From NCBI GenBank assembly GCA_025451375.1, contig JANWKL010000016.1, positions 1-44,306 on the forward strand: 44,306 nt of DNA. The letters run 5' to 3'. Shown here piece after piece: positions 43,034 through 44,306 of this stretch. Under the pieces are notes generated by a model. It made no database searches. It was not told the DNA's origin and saw only the letters and a program-made list of their open reading frames with translations. Origin of the DNA: Steroidobacteraceae bacterium (GTDB taxonomy: Bacteria; Pseudomonadota; Gammaproteobacteria; Steroidobacterales; Steroidobacteraceae). Each line of letters starts with the position of its first letter. The stretch's first letter is position 1. Position numbers and translations under genes: made by a program.

Positions 43034-44306
43034 GTCAGATCCAGTTGCCTGGCCGCCCGAACGTCATCAAGGCGGCGCACCGGCATGGTATGCGGCGCGC
43101 CCTGCACGCGCTCGGGTTCCTGTTCGGCCTCTTTCTGGATCTGTGACATGGCCGTCACAAACGCGTCCAGGATGTCCTTGCTCTCGGTCTCGGTCGGCTC
43201 GATCAGCAGGCATTCCGGCACCAGTAACGGAAAGTAAGTGGTGGGGGCATGAAAGCCGTAGTCGAGCAGGCGCTTGGCGAAATCCATCGCGGTCACGTTG
43301 TGCTCACGCGCCTGGCGCTTGAGCGTCACGATGAACTCGTGGCTGGCGCGCCGCTGCGGGTACGCCGCATCAAAGCCGGCGGCCTTGAGGCGGGCGAGCA
43401 GGTAGTTGGCATTGAGGGTGGCGTACTCCCCCACCCGGCGCATGCCGTCACGTCCCAGCAGCCGCATGTAGATGTAGGCACGCAGCAGCACCCCGGCGTT
43501 GCCCATGAATGCCGACAACCGGCCGATCGACTGCGGCAGGTCGACCTCGGTGAGCCAGCGAAAACGCTCGCCGTCCTTGCCGACGATCGGCAACGGCAGG
43601 AACGGCATGAGGCGCGCACCCACTCCGACCGCTCCCGCACCCGGTCCGCCGCCGCCGTGCGGCGTCGAGAAGGTCTTGTGCAGGTTCATGTGGAGACAAT
43701 CGAACCCCATGTCACCGGGACGCACTTTTCCCAGGATGGCGTTGAGGTTGGCGCCATCGTAATAAAGGAGGCCCCCGGCCTCGTGCACGATGCGCGCGAC
43801 TTCCTCGATGCGTCGTTCGAACACCCCGAGTGTGGACGGGTTGGTGAGCATGATGCCGGCGGTGTTGGGGCCGACGGCGGCCTTGAGCGCCTCGACATCG
43901 ACATCGCCCTGCGCGTTGACGGGAATCTCACGCACCACGCAGCCGCACATGGTGGCGGTGGCGGGATTGGTGCCGTGCGCCGCATCAGGGACGATGATCT
44001 CGGTGCGCTGCAGATCGCCGCGCGCGCGGTGATAGGCGCGGATCATGGCCACGCCGGCAAACTCCCCGTGGGCGCCCGCCATCGGGCTCAGGGCCACACC
44101 CTGCATGCCGGTCACTTCCTTCAGCATTTCCTGCAGCTCGTACATGCAGGCGAGGAATCCCTGGCCGTTGGATTCGGGGGCGAGCGGGTGGCGGCCCAGG
44201 AACTCCGGCAGCATCGCGTACTGGTTACAGGCCTTGGGGTTGTACTTCATCGTGCACGACCCGAGCGGGTAGAAGTGCGTGTCGATGGAGAAGTTCAGCT
44301 GCGAGA
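43009..44306 (-). CDS. gcvPB: Glycine dehydrogenase (decarboxylating) subunit 2, 5'-truncated by window edge
   Basis: At least 432 residues; the frame continues past the window end, where it reads [20 protein letters not shown]. An internal ATG at 44250 is not the true start, since [14 protein letters not shown] is a conserved internal P-protein motif. The PLP lysine is in [20 protein letters not shown]. Other motifs are [37 protein letters not shown] and [19 protein letters not shown]. As half of the split P-protein, it decarboxylates glycine and hands the aminomethyl group to GcvH. It heads the run gcvPB-dgkA-protease. Confidence 0.96.
   Translation of the reverse strand, partial: SQLNFSIDTHFYPLGSCTMKYNPKACNQYAMLPEFLGRHPLAPESNGQGFLACMYELQEMLKEVTGMQGVALSPMAGAHGEFAGVAMIRAYHRARGDLQRTEIIVPDAAHGTNPATATMCGCVVREIPVNAQGDVDVEALKAAVGPNTAGIMLTNPSTLGVFERRIEEVARIVHEAGGLLYYDGANLNAILGKVRPGDMGFDCLHMNLHKTFSTPHGGGGPGAGAVGVGARLMPFLPLPIVGKDGERFRWLTEVDLPQSIGRLSAFMGNAGVLLRAYIYMRLLGRDGMRRVGEYATLNANYLLARLKAAGFDAAYPQRRASHEFIVTLKRQAREHNVTAMDFAKRLLDYGFHAPTTYFPLLVPECLLIEPTETESKDILDAFVTAMSQIQKEAEQEPERVQGAPHTMPVRRLDDVRAARQLDLTWKPAAQP

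Noticed and set aside
1-44306. tRNA, rRNA, CRISPR array, prophage or complete insertion sequence
   Set aside because: I found no cloverleaf-like segments, no regularly spaced direct repeats, no phage structural genes and no transposase with intact catalytic residues.

Overview
The window is 44.3 kb of high-GC chromosomal DNA with tightly packed genes and very short spacers. Most of the reconstructed gene pairs on the same strand overlap as ATGA or GTGA. Gene content points to a proteobacterium, most likely a gammaproteobacterium: lgt-thyA order, RlmI, a Kup transporter, DgkA, Lhr, a split glycine dehydrogenase (GcvPB) and a complete pqqABCDE operon. I cannot name the genus from sequence alone. 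No rRNA, tRNA, CRISPR array, prophage or intact insertion sequence was seen.

Left part (1-5325, minus strand): a compact run rlmI-lgt-thyA-SET-kup-folA, where each gene overlaps or nearly touches the next. It joins rRNA methylation, lipoprotein maturation, thymidylate/folate metabolism, a SET-domain methyltransferase and potassium uptake. The folA fragment at the window edge has no normal start codon. Positions 5384-14687 hold a DUF255 protein, a GFA-type protein, PutA with a class I aminotransferase, a secreted YVTN beta-propeller of the kind found near PQQ-dependent catabolism, and a fatty-acid desaturase.

Middle part (14701-28984): YebC, a GNAT enzyme, a DUF3224 protein, then the minus-strand operon pqqA-B-C-D-E-def. 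The pqqB/C, pqqD/E and pqqE/def junctions are GTGA overlaps, and peptide deformylase is the last gene. pqqA is a 24-codon gene with a good Shine-Dalgarno and a promoter with 17 bp spacing. Upstream lie a MarR regulator and a divergent ClC chloride protein whose spacer looks like it drives leaderless transcripts both ways. A SWIM / PH-SHOCT / DUF3014 operon diverges from a 1456-residue Lhr helicase.

Right part (28985-44306): a gene-poor gap with an IS66 transposase relic, then four unrecognised exported or membrane-anchored proteins in a row (29369-33379). After these come a periplasmic peroxiredoxin, a DUF2007-GST pair, an FKBP isomerase with a duplicated N-terminal module, a coupled decarboxylase-DUF486-HIT operon, a Sua5/TsaC-type enzyme, a large tandem HtrA-like protease resembling fungal Nma111/Ynm3, dgkA and the start-truncated gcvPB.

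The two most unusual items are the Nma111-like protease (39691-42630) and a three-module hairpin repeat found three times (14701-14817, 38301-38403, 39443-39553). Each repeat copy lies downstream of a gene's stop, in the same orientation relative to that gene, and shows compensatory changes in its stems.
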